The translations under genes were made by a program, and so were the position numbers. Shown here in pieces: positions 17,302 to 26,335 of a stretch of 49,541 bases of DNA (the first letter of the stretch is position 1; each line of letters begins with the position of its first letter). The notes under the pieces are model-generated. The model did not search any database. It saw only the letters and a list, made by a program, of their open reading frames with translations, and had not been told where the DNA came from. The stretch comes from Candidatus Omnitrophota bacterium (GTDB lineage Bacteria > Omnitrophota > Omnitrophia > Omnitrophales > Aquincolibacteriaceae). Location of the stretch: NCBI GenBank assembly GCA_030698625.1, contig JAUYMS010000040.1:85499-135039 (forward strand), given 5' to 3'.

Positions 17302-19544
17302 AACCGCAAAAGTCGAAAATCGCACTCCCTACACCCTTTCACCCTCAACCCTTTATCCTCATCGGACTCATCGCCTGGATTTTACTCTTGACCGGTCTAT
17401 GGCTCAAGATCGACCATCGCTCGCCGCGCTGGGACGAGTCGGCAAATCTGCGCTTTGCCGAGAGAGCCAATCATCTTATCCCGGAGGGTCGTATCCTGGA
17501 GGCCTGGGACACCAAAGGGGCGTTACGTCCCAACATGATCCCGTTTCTTAGCGCCGTGAGCTTCTATGTCATAGGCCATAACCGCAAGCTGGCCACATTT
17601 GCCCTCAATGGGGGAAGTCTGGTTTGTATTATGCTGGTGATCTACAGCCTGGGCACTCGCATGTTTAACCGCAATGTGGGCTTATTCGCATGTGTCCTCT
17701 TCAACACGTATGCCTCTGTCATCCTGTGGTCTCATTATTATAATTTGGATATCCCGCTGACAGCCTACACGGCTCTGACCCTGTGGCTGTGCACCGTTAT
17801 GATTCAGTCGAAATTTACTAGGACATGGCATGCCGTCGCCTTGGGGGTCGTCATGAGTCTGGGAACCTGCAGCAAGCACATGTATGCGCCTATGGTGTGG
17901 CCGCCCCTAGCCTGGCTGTGCTATATCAATCTCAGAACTCATGGATTTAAATTCAAAATAGCAGTCGACCGTTCCCGCGCCCTCTATTTAGCCTTTGCCG
18001 CGGCCTTAATGGCCGGATTCGGATACCATGTCCTTATCAATCGCGCCGCACTCTTAGACGGAATCATGCGGACTTTTTTCACGGAAATAAGCGTTCTCGC
18101 AGATGCCGGCTATGTCCCTCCAAAAATCATCGATAAGGTCCTTCAGTGTTATCAGTTTCAATTTTCCGGAAGCGAGCTGCATCTTGTACTGATGTCGATA
18201 GGACTCGCGTTCGCGCTGTGGTTTCGAAAATCCATTCACGCCCTCCTCTACATATGGGTCGTCGGGATATTTCTTATCTTCGTCCTGCTTGTAAAGCCCA
18301 CCATGCCCTATTACTTTCTGCCGGCCATGCCAGGCGTTGCGGTGATTTCATCGGCATGGCTCATGGATCGAGGAGAGGCGAATGCGCACTTCATGAAGCG
18401 GCTTTTCTATTTGGCCCGCATCATTGCCGCACTTGTTTTTTCGATCTATTTTCTGGGGTTCCACCTCGAAAAGACCCTGGCAACGCGATCATGGTGGCGG
18501 GTTCTCGGCCAGGCACCTCAAGTTCTGGCCTCTTCGGAAAAACTGACAGAGAATCCGTTCGCAGACACGGTCTATTGGAACGTACCCTACGTGGACGGTA
18601 ATATCTCCCCGTTGCCTTATCCGCATTATTGGCCGGTCGAGGAAATGCTTGGCAATATACGCGCCGTCATCGACAAGCACCCGCGCAGTCGCAGCTACCA
18701 CCTGGCTTATCTCACCAATTATGAATGGATGACCGGTGATTTTCTCGAATACAAGATCTGGCAGATGCACCTTGAGAAACAGCTTCACTCAATACTGCCG
18801 CCACCGAACAGAGACGACCTGCTTGAAGATTGGTTTATGGTCGAGGGATTTCATTTTGCCATCCTCAAGACGGGGAAAATCTGGAAAAACGATCATTATA
18901 TCCATGAGTGGGCGAAGCAGGGGCAGAGTTTCGTGGATGGGCTCACGGCGGGGAATTACGCACGCCTCAAGGGACTCGGTTACCGTATGCTCAACTCGTA
19001 TCCGCTTCCCGACGGGAGCACAGGCAGTGTGTGGGTTTCCGACGAGAAAATGAGCCGTTTCAGTCTTCTTGATGCATTATCATTTGCCGATAAGCGACCT
19101 AATGCAAAGGGCACCTTTGCCGGCGCGAACTACAAGGTGGCCGGTGAGAGCAGAAGGGCTCTGTATCATCATCCTCTAACTGCTCCGAAGGTGGCCGAGA
19201 TAAGCTGGGGCATAACGATCCCTCCGAATGCCTCGATGGACTTCGGTATTACCATGAGCCCGGACACTTGGGATAAAACGGGCGGGGACGGGGTCCAGTT
19301 TTCAATTCTCTTGCGTGGCGAAGCCGGAGAGATAACGCTTTTCGATCACTACATCGACCCCAAGAACAATCCGGGAGACCGTAAATGGCATGATTTTCAA
19401 CTTGACCTAACCCCTTATACACAGCAGAATATGACGCTTGTTTTGAGAACCGGACCGGGCCCCGAGAACAATAATGCTTGGGACCATGCCGCGTGGAGTG
19501 GCCTTGAAATCATAACCGTCAACACAGAAAGCGGTGAATCATGA
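17283..19544 (+). CDS. ArnT/PMT-like integral membrane glycosyltransferase with C-terminal beta-sandwich-like domain
   Basis: 753 residues. The first part (about 20-400) has about ten hydrophobic segments. The acidic pair RWDESANLRFAE in the first outer loop matches the catalytic Asp-Glu region of GT-C enzymes (GT39/GT83) that use polyprenyl-phosphate sugars in the periplasm. The rest is soluble; the last 110 or so residues (after VAEISWGITIPPNASMDFG) look like a jelly-roll module seen at the end of related membrane transferases, with DPKNNPGDRKWHDF and DHAAWSGLE. The lipid-linked donor could come from the GtrB-like enzyme encoded upstream. The acceptor is unknown. It overlaps its neighbours by 19 and 4 bases. 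Confidence 0.85.
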   Translation: MPTAVLEPQKSKIALPTPFHPQPFILIGLIAWILLLTGLWLKIDHRSPRWDESANLRFAERANHLIPEGRILEAWDTKGALRPNMIPFLSAVSFYVIGHNRKLATFALNGGSLVCIMLVIYSLGTRMFNRNVGLFACVLFNTYASVILWSHYYNLDIPLTAYTALTLWLCTVMIQSKFTRTWHAVALGVVMSLGTCSKHMYAPMVWPPLAWLCYINLRTHGFKFKIAVDRSRALYLAFAAALMAGFGYHVLINRAALLDGIMRTFFTEISVLADAGYVPPKIIDKVLQCYQFQFSGSELHLVLMSIGLAFALWFRKSIHALLYIWVVGIFLIFVLLVKPTMPYYFLPAMPGVAVISSAWLMDRGEANAHFMKRLFYLARIIAALVFSIYFLGFHLEKTLATRSWWRVLGQAPQVLASSEKLTENPFADTVYWNVPYVDGNISPLPYPHYWPVEEMLGNIRAVIDKHPRSRSYHLAYLTNYEWMTGDFLEYKIWQMHLEKQLHSILPPPNRDDLLEDWFMVEGFHFAILKTGKIWKNDHYIHEWAKQGQSFVDGLTAGNYARLKGLGYRMLNSYPLPDGSTGSVWVSDEKMSRFSLLDALSFADKRPNAKGTFAGANYKVAGESRRALYHHPLTAPKVAEISWGITIPPNASMDFGITMSPDTWDKTGGDGVQFSILLRGEAGEITLFDHYIDPKNNPGDRKWHDFQLDLTPYTQQNMTLVLRTGPGPENNNAWDHAAWSGLEIITVNTESGES

Positions 19545-21115
19545 TCATGCAGAAAAACCATGTTCTCTTAATCAATCCCGCCATTTACGACAAATCTCAA
19601 AACAAAAAGGTCAGCGCTATCGTCAACAAGACGTTTCCTACCAGTTTGGGAATTTTGGCGGGTTTCCTCATGAAACACGGGGTGTCGGTCAGAATCCTTG
19701 ATGAACAGGTTCACCCCCTCGGCGTTCGGGAACTCGAGCAGGCCATAGAAGGCCTCGCGCGGCCTCGAATTATAGGGTTGAGTGTTCTTACCATGAATTG
19801 CGGCCGCGCCTATGAAATCTCTTCTATGATTCACGATATCGACCCTCACACCACGGTCATCTTCGGTGGCGTTCATCCCACGGTGGTACCCGAAGAGCCG
19901 CTTGGCAAGAGGGGAGTGGATCTTGTCATACGAGGTGAAGGGGAAGAGCCGCTCCGCGATGTAGTTCAAGCCATCCTGTCAGGGCAGGAATATCACCATG
20001 TCCTAGGCCTCACCTACATGCGGGACGGCAAGATCCTGAGCAATCCGGATGCGCCGCTCATTAATGACCTAGACACCATTCCGCCTTTTCCTTACGAATT
20101 ATTCGAAGAGGATATGCATGCCTATCCCAGTTTTTCCGGGATTATCGGATCACGCGGCTGTCCTTTCAAATGCACATTCTGCTCTGCGAGAAGCATCTCG
20201 GGCCTGCAATTTCGTTTCCACTCCGTAGAACGCCTTATTAGCGAAATGAAAATCCTCACCCGTAAGTACGGCCAGAAATCCATCCATTTAATGGACGATA
20301 ATATCGGGGTGCATCGGCCGCATTTCCTGGAGATGTGTGACGCAATCGTTAAAGAAGGCCTTCACAAGGATGCCTGGTTTCACGGATCCATGCGGGGGGA
20401 TAACGCCACCGAGGAAGTCCTTGAGGCCTCCAAGCGGGCAAATTTCAAGATCCTCTACTTTGGGTTGGAAACGGGTACCGAGCGCTTAATGAAGGTCGTT
20501 GACAAAGGGGAGACCTTGGCCGAAGTGGTCGATGCCGTTCACCGGGCAACCGCCAAGGACATACAGATCGGGGCGACGCTCATATTCGGCCTCCCCACCG
20601 AGACTCGGGCGGAGCGGTATGAGACCATGCGCGTCGTCGATTCGCTGCCGCTCTTTTCGGTGCGCTTCAATACCCTGACGCCTTATCCCGGAACTCCGGT
20701 CTGGCACACCGAAGAGAAGAAGGGTAACGTTAACATCAAGGGCTGTTGGGAAAATTTCGGCGTGCAGTATATGTGGGAGAGCGATGACATTCCATACGTT
20801 CCGGACTCCAGCGATCGCCTCGAGCTCATGTGGGATACCATGTACGCTAATTTCGCAAATTATCTATCGCCTAAAGGGATCTGGAGGGTGCTGACGAAGA
20901 ATTATGCCGGAGGAAACGTCATCAAGCTTGAATCCACCTGGTACCTCTCCTTCACCGAAATTAGAAAGATGTTCAACGTAACCGCGTACCTCCTGCTTCG
21001 TTTCCTCAACGTGGGCGTAAGGCTGGCATTCCGCTATTTCGTTAAGGGCCTGCGAAATCTGTTTTCCCGCATAGCCAAGCCCTTTAAGCGCCGATCGAGT
21101 CTGTGCCGACGGTAA
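19541..21115 (+). CDS. B12-binding-domain radical SAM protein
   Basis: 524 residues. The N-terminal 150 or so residues form a cobalamin-binding-type Rossmann fold (HVLLINPAIYD, then VIFGGVHPTVVPEE and VIRGEGEEPL). The radical SAM core follows, with the iron-sulfur motif CPFKCTFC near residues 206-213, then DDNIGVHR and YFGLETGTERL. The DxHxxG cobalamin base-off motif is not evident, as in many members. These enzymes carry out methylation or rearrangement on unactivated carbons. In a glycan locus, a sugar C-methylation or modification of a lipid carrier is possible, but the substrate is unknown. The start forms an ATGA with the upstream stop; a second Met lies two codons later. Confidence 0.88.
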   Translation: MIMQKNHVLLINPAIYDKSQNKKVSAIVNKTFPTSLGILAGFLMKHGVSVRILDEQVHPLGVRELEQAIEGLARPRIIGLSVLTMNCGRAYEISSMIHDIDPHTTVIFGGVHPTVVPEEPLGKRGVDLVIRGEGEEPLRDVVQAILSGQEYHHVLGLTYMRDGKILSNPDAPLINDLDTIPPFPYELFEEDMHAYPSFSGIIGSRGCPFKCTFCSARSISGLQFRFHSVERLISEMKILTRKYGQKSIHLMDDNIGVHRPHFLEMCDAIVKEGLHKDAWFHGSMRGDNATEEVLEASKRANFKILYFGLETGTERLMKVVDKGETLAEVVDAVHRATAKDIQIGATLIFGLPTETRAERYETMRVVDSLPLFSVRFNTLTPYPGTPVWHTEEKKGNVNIKGCWENFGVQYMWESDDIPYVPDSSDRLELMWDTMYANFANYLSPKGIWRVLTKNYAGGNVIKLESTWYLSFTEIRKMFNVTAYLLLRFLNVGVRLAFRYFVKGLRNLFSRIAKPFKRRSSLCRR

Positions 21116-21942
21116 GCGTAATCATCACATGCTACAACCATGGCACCTACCTTGACGATGCCGTAAATTCCGTACTCGCTCAATCTTATAATGATTACGA
21201 GATCATCGTCGTCAATGACGGCTCTACGGCACTTGCCACCAACCGCCTATTGGTCAATTACAGTCGGCCCAGGTTACGGATTCTCAAGACGGAAAATCGG
21301 GGCCTTGCTGAAGCACGAAACTTTGGCATCCGCAATTCCACCGGAAAATATATCCTTCCATTGGACTCTGATGACACGATCGCAAGCAGCTATCTGGAAT
21401 GGGCCGTGCCCATCCTTGAGCAGCACAGCAACATCAAAATCGTCTACGGAAAAGCACGCCTTTTTGGTGAGCGTAACGAGGTATTCAAGCTGACGCCTTT
21501 TGCAATTGATGAGATGTTGGTGCACAATCAGATATTCTGCACAGCTTTTTTCCGGCGGAGCGATTTCGACGCAACGCAGGGTTATGATCCCGGTATGAAG
21601 GGGGGATGGGAAGACTGGGACTTTTGGCTGACGCTGTTAGAGCAGGGAGGCGAGGTCTATCAAATCCCTGAAACTGTATTTTTTTACCGTATTCGCCATG
21701 ACTCTATGGCTGCCTCACTCACCCCTAAGATGAAGGAAAGCTTAAGAAAAAGAATATTCGAAAACCACGAGGAACTCTACCGCAGCCAATTCCACATCTT
21801 TGCGAGGAAATATTATTTGCTACTGGATTCACCGGATCTCAAACTCGGCCGTTACTTGCTCAAGCCCATAAGGTCGCTAATGAAGATGGTTTCCATGCCT
21901 GGACTTAAAAAGCGCCTGCCCTGGGAGTGGCCCGAGGAATGA
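21103..21942 (+). CDS. Glycosyltransferase family 2
   Basis: 279 residues beginning TVSVIITCYNHGTYLDDAV, with IIVVNDGST and LPLDSDDT (DxD) typical of GT2, then GGWEDWDFWLTLLEQGG, the region of the catalytic base. It resembles the second GT2 domain of the large fusion encoded at the start of the locus (same WEDWDFW/FQDWEFW arrangement), so the two may share a donor type. The start is a GTG at 21103, 13 bases inside the radical SAM gene, with only a weak ribosome site, as would fit translation by coupling. No membrane segments. Donor unknown. Confidence 0.9.
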   Translation: MPTVSVIITCYNHGTYLDDAVNSVLAQSYNDYEIIVVNDGSTALATNRLLVNYSRPRLRILKTENRGLAEARNFGIRNSTGKYILPLDSDDTIASSYLEWAVPILEQHSNIKIVYGKARLFGERNEVFKLTPFAIDEMLVHNQIFCTAFFRRSDFDATQGYDPGMKGGWEDWDFWLTLLEQGGEVYQIPETVFFYRIRHDSMAASLTPKMKESLRKRIFENHEELYRSQFHIFARKYYLLLDSPDLKLGRYLLKPIRSLMKMVSMPGLKKRLPWEWPEE

Positions 21943-21944
21943 CC

Positions 21945-22217
21945 ATGATGCCGCCTACTACGGCGAGAACCAGAATTATACTGACGGCACTGCTGGTAAT
22001 ACTCATCGTAACTTCCGGTGTGCATTATCAGTACCGCTACGATCAGCGACGGATTGCGTATCGTGAGGTCATTACCGGTTATTACAGGCAATATTTTAAT
22101 CGCGAACCCGACGCGAAGGGCCTTAAGCATTGGACGACGTGGGCCCTGAACAAGTGGGGTCTCGAAAAGGTCGAGAGGTTGGGTTTCATTAACGCGAAGA
22201 AGAAAGGGTTTCACTAA
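21945..22217 (+). CDS. Small single-pass membrane protein with DUF4214-like motif
   Basis: About 90 residues. Residues about 10-28 are a transmembrane segment (IILTALLVILIVTSGVHY). The remainder contains YYRQYFNREPDAKGLKHW, which matches the short DUF4214 pattern (tyrosine, arginine-x-proline-aspartate, glycine-leucine, tryptophan). DUF4214 units occur in secreted or surface-associated proteins and their function is not settled. Several starts are possible: ATG at 21939 (overlapping the previous TGA), 21945 or 21948; 21945 has GAGGA at the best spacing. The last base of its TAA is the first of the next ATG. Product location is probably the inner membrane facing the periplasm. Confidence 0.7.
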   Translation: MMPPTTARTRIILTALLVILIVTSGVHYQYRYDQRRIAYREVITGYYRQYFNREPDAKGLKHWTTWALNKWGLEKVERLGFINAKKKGFH

Positions 22218-22804
22218 TGGATTGGCTTAGGAATTGGGATCACGGGCTTTTTTTAAAGATCAACGGGCTGAGCGAATCGTGGCTGGACTATATTCTGGGC
22301 TGGCCTACGTTCCTGGGCGAAGAAACCATTCTGCTTTCGATTCTCCTGCTTTTTTTCCTCATTTGGGACGCCAAGAAAGGGATGGGGAAGTATATGGCCA
22401 CGGTGATAGGGGCGATTAGCGTCGGGATGCTCGTAAGATTGCTCAAAGTGCTCGTTTCTCGTGATCGGCCCTACCAATTCTTTTACGATGCCATTGACCG
22501 AAATGAGGTTGTCGTCAACTTCCTATATAAGATGAATGTTTCCGCGTCCTTTCCGTCAGGCCATGCGACCTTTGCTTTCTCCGTCGCTGTATTGCTCAAT
22601 CTCTACTATGGCCACAAACTGAAGTTTCTCTATCCGATTGCCTTCCTGATTGCGTTCTCACGCATCTATGTGGGGGCACACTTTCCGCTGGATGTTATTG
22701 GGGGGATCGTGGTCGGTGTCGGCGGGTCAATTCTATTTTACCGGCTGGTTGGGAAGAAGTTCCCCGAGCTCGTAGAACCGGTCCTCCCGGACTTCCTGAA
22801 GTAA
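22217..22804 (+). CDS. PAP2-family membrane phosphatase
   Basis: 195 residues with the three PAP2 motifs: KVLVSRDRP (motif 1), PSGH in SASFPSGHATF (motif 2) and SRIYVGAHFPLD (motif 3, catalytic His). Five or six hydrophobic helices are visible. The family removes phosphate from lipid phosphates and pyrophosphates; as the last gene of the glycan locus it may recycle undecaprenyl pyrophosphate or dephosphorylate a lipid-A-type acceptor. It is translationally coupled to the small membrane protein (TAATG). The 98 bases between its end and the oppositely oriented yqeY-like gene show no clear GC-rich hairpin with T-run. Confidence 0.9.
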   Translation: MDWLRNWDHGLFLKINGLSESWLDYILGWPTFLGEETILLSILLLFFLIWDAKKGMGKYMATVIGAISVGMLVRLLKVLVSRDRPYQFFYDAIDRNEVVVNFLYKMNVSASFPSGHATFAFSVAVLLNLYYGHKLKFLYPIAFLIAFSRIYVGAHFPLDVIGGIVVGVGGSILFYRLVGKKFPELVEPVLPDFLK

Positions 22805-22902
22805 AACCCTTAAGTCCTTGCGGCAATTCCGACTATGGAGAAACGTCCTATAATGTATCTTATGTAAAGCTTTTGCCCTGGGGTATCTGTGAAACTGGGT
22901 TA

Positions 22903-23349
22903 TTAAGAAAGCTGCTCTAAAACGATTTGGTTCACCCTTTTCCCGTCGGCCTTGCCCTTAACCTTGGGCATAACTTCCTTCATGACCGCCGCGATATCGC
23001 CCTTCGATGTTGCGCCGGCAACTGAGATAGCGGCAACGACTATAGACTTTATCTCATCGTCGCTGAGCTGCTTAGGCAAATAAGCCTCTAGAATCTCGAG
23101 CTCCCGCTTCTCCTTTTCGGCCAGGTCTGTCCGTCCGGCCGCCTCAAAGCTCTCAAGGCTTTCACGACGCTGCTTAGCCTGCTTCTGTATAATGGGCAGC
23201 AGGTCAACATCCTGAAAAGTCTCTTTTTTTTGTTCAATTTTTGTGTTTGTTATCGCCGCTTTAAGCATGCGTAATGTCGTCAATTTGTCAGCATCTTTCG
23301 CTCTCATTGCCGCTGTCAAATCATTAGCTAATCTCTCTTCTAAACTCAT
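22903..23349 (-). CDS. GatB/YqeY-domain protein
   Basis: 148 residues, the full length of YqeY-type proteins, which consist of only the tail domain of the GatB amidotransferase subunit. Recognisable stretches are LRMLKAAITNTKIE, RRESLESFEAAGRTDLAEKE and the C-terminal KGDIAAVMKEVMPKVKGKAD. A role in tRNA-dependent amidation has been proposed for the family but is not established. The ATG at 23349 has GGAGG five bases upstream, so the possible upstream start at 23367 is rejected. It is the last gene of the Bat operon, 11 bases after the BatB fusion, although functional linkage is not obvious. Confidence 0.9.
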   Translation of the reverse strand: MSLEERLANDLTAAMRAKDADKLTTLRMLKAAITNTKIEQKKETFQDVDLLPIIQKQAKQRRESLESFEAAGRTDLAEKEKRELEILEAYLPKQLSDDEIKSIVVAAISVAGATSKGDIAAVMKEVMPKVKGKADGKRVNQIVLEQLS

Positions 23350-23360
23350 AATATCCTCCG

Positions 23361-25355
23361 TTACCAATCTTTCTCGACACTGATAGGCGCGCTCTTGGTA
23401 GGCGGACGCCGGAGATCTTGCAAATCCTTCTCCGCATCCTTCAAGGCATCCAGGAGCCGCAATGCATTATCCATGCTCATCTGGCCCTGGAGCGGCTGTT
23501 TACTCCTCTGGGGGGGCTCTTGACCCGGCTGAGGCATTTCTTCCTCACGTTCATCCCCTTGATCCGGCTTTTCCTGCTTGTCCTCCTGCTCCTCCTCATC
23601 ACCTTCTTGGTCTTCAGGGCTGGCTGGCTGCTCCTCCCCCTCCTCATCCTGCTTTTCAGGCTCTTGCTTCTTTTGCTGGTCGTCCTGATGCTCTTCCTTC
23701 TGATCCTCTTTCTCGGATTCTCCCTTTTGGTCCTCAGGATCCTGCTGGTCCTGATTTTTCTCGTCCTGGTCTTTGTTATCCTGCTCTTGCTGCTGCGGTT
23801 GATTCTGCTGCTGATCCTCAGACTGCTGCTGGTCGGATTTCTGCTGTTCGTCTTTAGGCTGGGGTTTATCCTGCTTCTGATCCTGTTTCTGGCTGTCCTG
23901 CTTGCGATCCTGATCCTGTTTTTCAAACTTATTTTTTGAACGCTGTAAAAACTCTAGATTATATTTGGCGTCCGTGTCATCGGGATTAATTTCCAACGCC
24001 TTTTGATAGATCTCTATCGCCTTTTCGAAATCTCCTAACCGGACCAGAGTATTCCCGTAATTATATAAAGCCCTGGCTTTCAACTCAGGGTCCGTAACAC
24101 TCTTGACGGACTGCTCTAAATGCTGCAGCGCCTCTCGGAATTGATGTTTCTGATAAAGCGTTGTGCCGAGGTTATAACGTATGGCCGGGTCGTCAGGCTC
24201 TTTAATCTGAGCCTTACGGTAAGCCTCCAACGCTGAGTCGTATTTTTTCTCTTCGAAAAGCGCATTACCTTTTTCATTCAAACTGTGCGGAGTTTCAATA
24301 AAGCCCGAAAAAAGAACAAATGCGAGTAAGACGGCGGCCGTCTCGGCGGCCTTCGGAGCGACCCTGCGCTGAACCAGCATCTCGAGTATCAAAAACAAGA
24401 GCGACAACACCAGGAAGAGCTGATAGTGGTCTTCCCGATCAGTCACGAGTTTCTCCTTGAAGTGCTTCTGCCCCAAGCTTTCCATATGCTTAAGAATCAC
24501 GCCGATCTCCTTCTCGCTAGGAGAGCTCGGAAAATATAAACCGCCGGTTTCTTCACTTAGCGTCTTGAGCACCGCGTCATTAAGACGCGTAATAACAACC
24601 TCTCCCCTTCTGTCCTTTTTATAACCCTTCCGGTCCCCCTTGTCGTCAGACAAGGGGATTGGATCCCCGTCCGCTGTCCCCGTGCCAATGGTATAAATGC
24701 GGACACCCGCTTCCTTCAACTCAGGAAGGATCGTATCCATACCCCCCTCGTGATCCTCGCCGTCGGTAAAAACCACTATCGCTTTATGCTTTAACTGCTT
24801 TTCCGGAAAGGACCCAGTGGCCCTCCTGAGTGCCGCAGCTAACGAAGTTCCGGGATCCGGGATGTAGCCCACCTTAATGGCGTCCAGAAAAAGGAAAAAT
24901 GCTGCATAGTCGAGGGTCAGCGGCGATTGGAGAAAGCTCGTACCAGCAAAAGCAACCATCCCGACTCGGTCACCTGAAAGCTGCCGCACTAGCGACTTGA
25001 TCTCGAGCTTCGCTTTTTCAAATCGATTCGGCTTTATATCCTCCGCCAACATACTCAGTGACGTGTCTATCATAAAGATCACATCAACACCCTTACGCTC
25101 GATCTTACGTTTCTCATCGCCCCATTGGGGACGCGCCAGCGCCAGAGTCGCAAAGAGGAACACGAGCAGCAGATAGATTGCTCTCATATGGAATTGCGAC
25201 TTTCTGTATCCGGCGATTAGCTTTGGCTCGATAGTCTCCAAATCGCCGAATTTCTTCAGTCTTGCGCTTCGTAATCTGGCAGCAACGATAAACAATCCGG
25301 CAATCAACGGCAAGGCCCAAAGAACGAGAAACGCATCCGGTCGGAAAAATTGCAT
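23361..25355 (-). CDS. BatB-type VWA membrane protein fused to a TPR (BatC-like) region
   Basis: 664 residues. Two hydrophobic segments lie at the N-terminus (about 8-25 and 57-75), then a von Willebrand A domain with the MIDAS motif DTSLS and later FTDGEDHEGG, another membrane segment near 305-325, and about three TPR units (NEKGNALFEEKKYDSALEAY, then IRYNLGTTLYQK, then ALYNYGNTLVRLGD). It closes with some 150 residues that are very rich in Gln, Lys, Glu and Asp. In Bacteroides and Leptospira BatB and BatC are separate; here they are one protein. The complex sits in the inner membrane and is linked to stress or oxygen tolerance. Its ATG shares one base with the batA stop (TGATG). Confidence 0.9.
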   Translation of the reverse strand: MQFFRPDAFLVLWALPLIAGLFIVAARLRSARLKKFGDLETIEPKLIAGYRKSQFHMRAIYLLLVFLFATLALARPQWGDEKRKIERKGVDVIFMIDTSLSMLAEDIKPNRFEKAKLEIKSLVRQLSGDRVGMVAFAGTSFLQSPLTLDYAAFFLFLDAIKVGYIPDPGTSLAAALRRATGSFPEKQLKHKAIVVFTDGEDHEGGMDTILPELKEAGVRIYTIGTGTADGDPIPLSDDKGDRKGYKKDRRGEVVITRLNDAVLKTLSEETGGLYFPSSPSEKEIGVILKHMESLGQKHFKEKLVTDREDHYQLFLVLSLLFLILEMLVQRRVAPKAAETAAVLLAFVLFSGFIETPHSLNEKGNALFEEKKYDSALEAYRKAQIKEPDDPAIRYNLGTTLYQKHQFREALQHLEQSVKSVTDPELKARALYNYGNTLVRLGDFEKAIEIYQKALEINPDDTDAKYNLEFLQRSKNKFEKQDQDRKQDSQKQDQKQDKPQPKDEQQKSDQQQSEDQQQNQPQQQEQDNKDQDEKNQDQQDPEDQKGESEKEDQKEEHQDDQQKKQEPEKQDEEGEEQPASPEDQEGDEEEQEDKQEKPDQGDEREEEMPQPGQEPPQRSKQPLQGQMSMDNALRLLDALKDAEKDLQDLRRPPTKSAPISVEKDW

Positions 25356-26335
25356 CAAGGCACCTTCAGAAGAAGCGTATTTGCAAGCAACAGCTCGATA
25401 AGCAGCAGTAGAAGTGCCGGCAACAAAAGATAACCGAAAAGCTCATCATAACTACGGTACTCTTTGACTTTCACTTCGGTTGTCTCCAATTGGTTAATCT
25501 TTTCATAGATCTCTGAAAGAGACTGCGGATCTCTGGCGCGGAAAAAAACACCACCGGTAATATCAGCGATACGCTTCAGGGTCATTTCATCGATCTCAAC
25601 GTTCGCCTGCACATACCGCTTTCCGAATAGCGGATCATTGACCGGAAACGGCACAAGCCCCCCGCGCCCCACCCCAATGGTATAAGCCTTAATATTAAAC
25701 GTTTTTGCCAATTCAGCTGCCGTAATGGGATCGATGTTACCGGCGTTATTCTCACCGTCCGTCAGCAAAATGATCACTTTGCTCTTGGCTTCGCTGCTTC
25801 TGAGTCGATTTACCGCTGTAGCCAGGCCCATGCCGATAGCCGTGCCGTCGGGAATCATCCCGATACGCACCTCTTTAAGCAAAGATGTCAGAACGTCATA
25901 GTCGAGCGTCAGAGGGCATTGGGTGAAGGCCTTACGCGCAAAAACTACGAGTCCCATTCTGTCATTTTCCCGGCCGCGGATAAACTTTATAGCTTCCTGC
26001 TTAGCCACGGAAAGGCGGTTCTCCGGTTTAAAATCTTCCGCCAACATCGAACCCGATATGTCCAAGGCCACCACAATATCCACACCCTTCGTTTGATACT
26101 CACGCTCTGCAGTCACATCCTGCGGACGCGCCAAAGCCACCACAAAAAGGATCAACGAGACAGCACGTAACAACGGCAAGAAGCGATACATCAAAAGCCG
26201 CAAAGACCAAACTTGTCCTTCAAAAGGTACCGTCGTTGAGAAACTCATAGAGACGGCCCTGCGCTTACGCGAAAAATAGAGCAGCACCGGGATCAGCAGC
26301 AGTAGCAGGAAAAAGTAGGGGTGTCTAAATTCCAA
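25355..26335 (-). CDS. batA: BatA-type VWA-domain membrane protein
   Basis: 326 residues: two membrane segments at the N-terminus (FFLLLLLIPVLLYF and FLPLLRAVSLILFVVALA), a VWA domain (about 85-285) with a complete MIDAS start DISGS, the metal-site Thr region DGTAIGMGL and LLTDGENNAG, and a membrane segment at the C-terminus (LLLPALLLLLIELLLAN). BatA acts with BatB and MoxR in the membrane. The gene overlaps the preceding BatD-like gene by 11 bases and shares one base with the following BatB fusion, giving a tightly coupled operon. BatA rather than another VWA protein is supported by the neighbours and topology. Confidence 0.9.
   Translation of the reverse strand: MEFRHPYFFLLLLLIPVLLYFSRKRRAVSMSFSTTVPFEGQVWSLRLLMYRFLPLLRAVSLILFVVALARPQDVTAEREYQTKGVDIVVALDISGSMLAEDFKPENRLSVAKQEAIKFIRGRENDRMGLVVFARKAFTQCPLTLDYDVLTSLLKEVRIGMIPDGTAIGMGLATAVNRLRSSEAKSKVIILLTDGENNAGNIDPITAAELAKTFNIKAYTIGVGRGGLVPFPVNDPLFGKRYVQANVEIDEMTLKRIADITGGVFFRARDPQSLSEIYEKINQLETTEVKVKEYRSYDELFGYLLLPALLLLLIELLLANTLLLKVP

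Noticed and set aside
22805-22902. Possible promoter (TATAAT at 22849) or terminator between the convergent PAP2 and yqeY-like genes
   Set aside because: The -10 match has no -35 at proper distance and would point into the antisense of the yqeY-like gene; no GC-rich hairpin with T-run was found, only a tiny CGG/CCG stem.
23477-23926. Arg/Ser-rich 149-residue frame on the - strand
   Set aside because: Frame-shifted shadow of the same low-complexity region; no independent support.
23418-23939. Leucine-rich 173-residue open frame on the + strand
   Set aside because: It is the antisense of the Gln/Lys/Glu/Asp-rich tail of the BatB-TPR protein; the repetitive codons give long leucine runs with no start context or family match.
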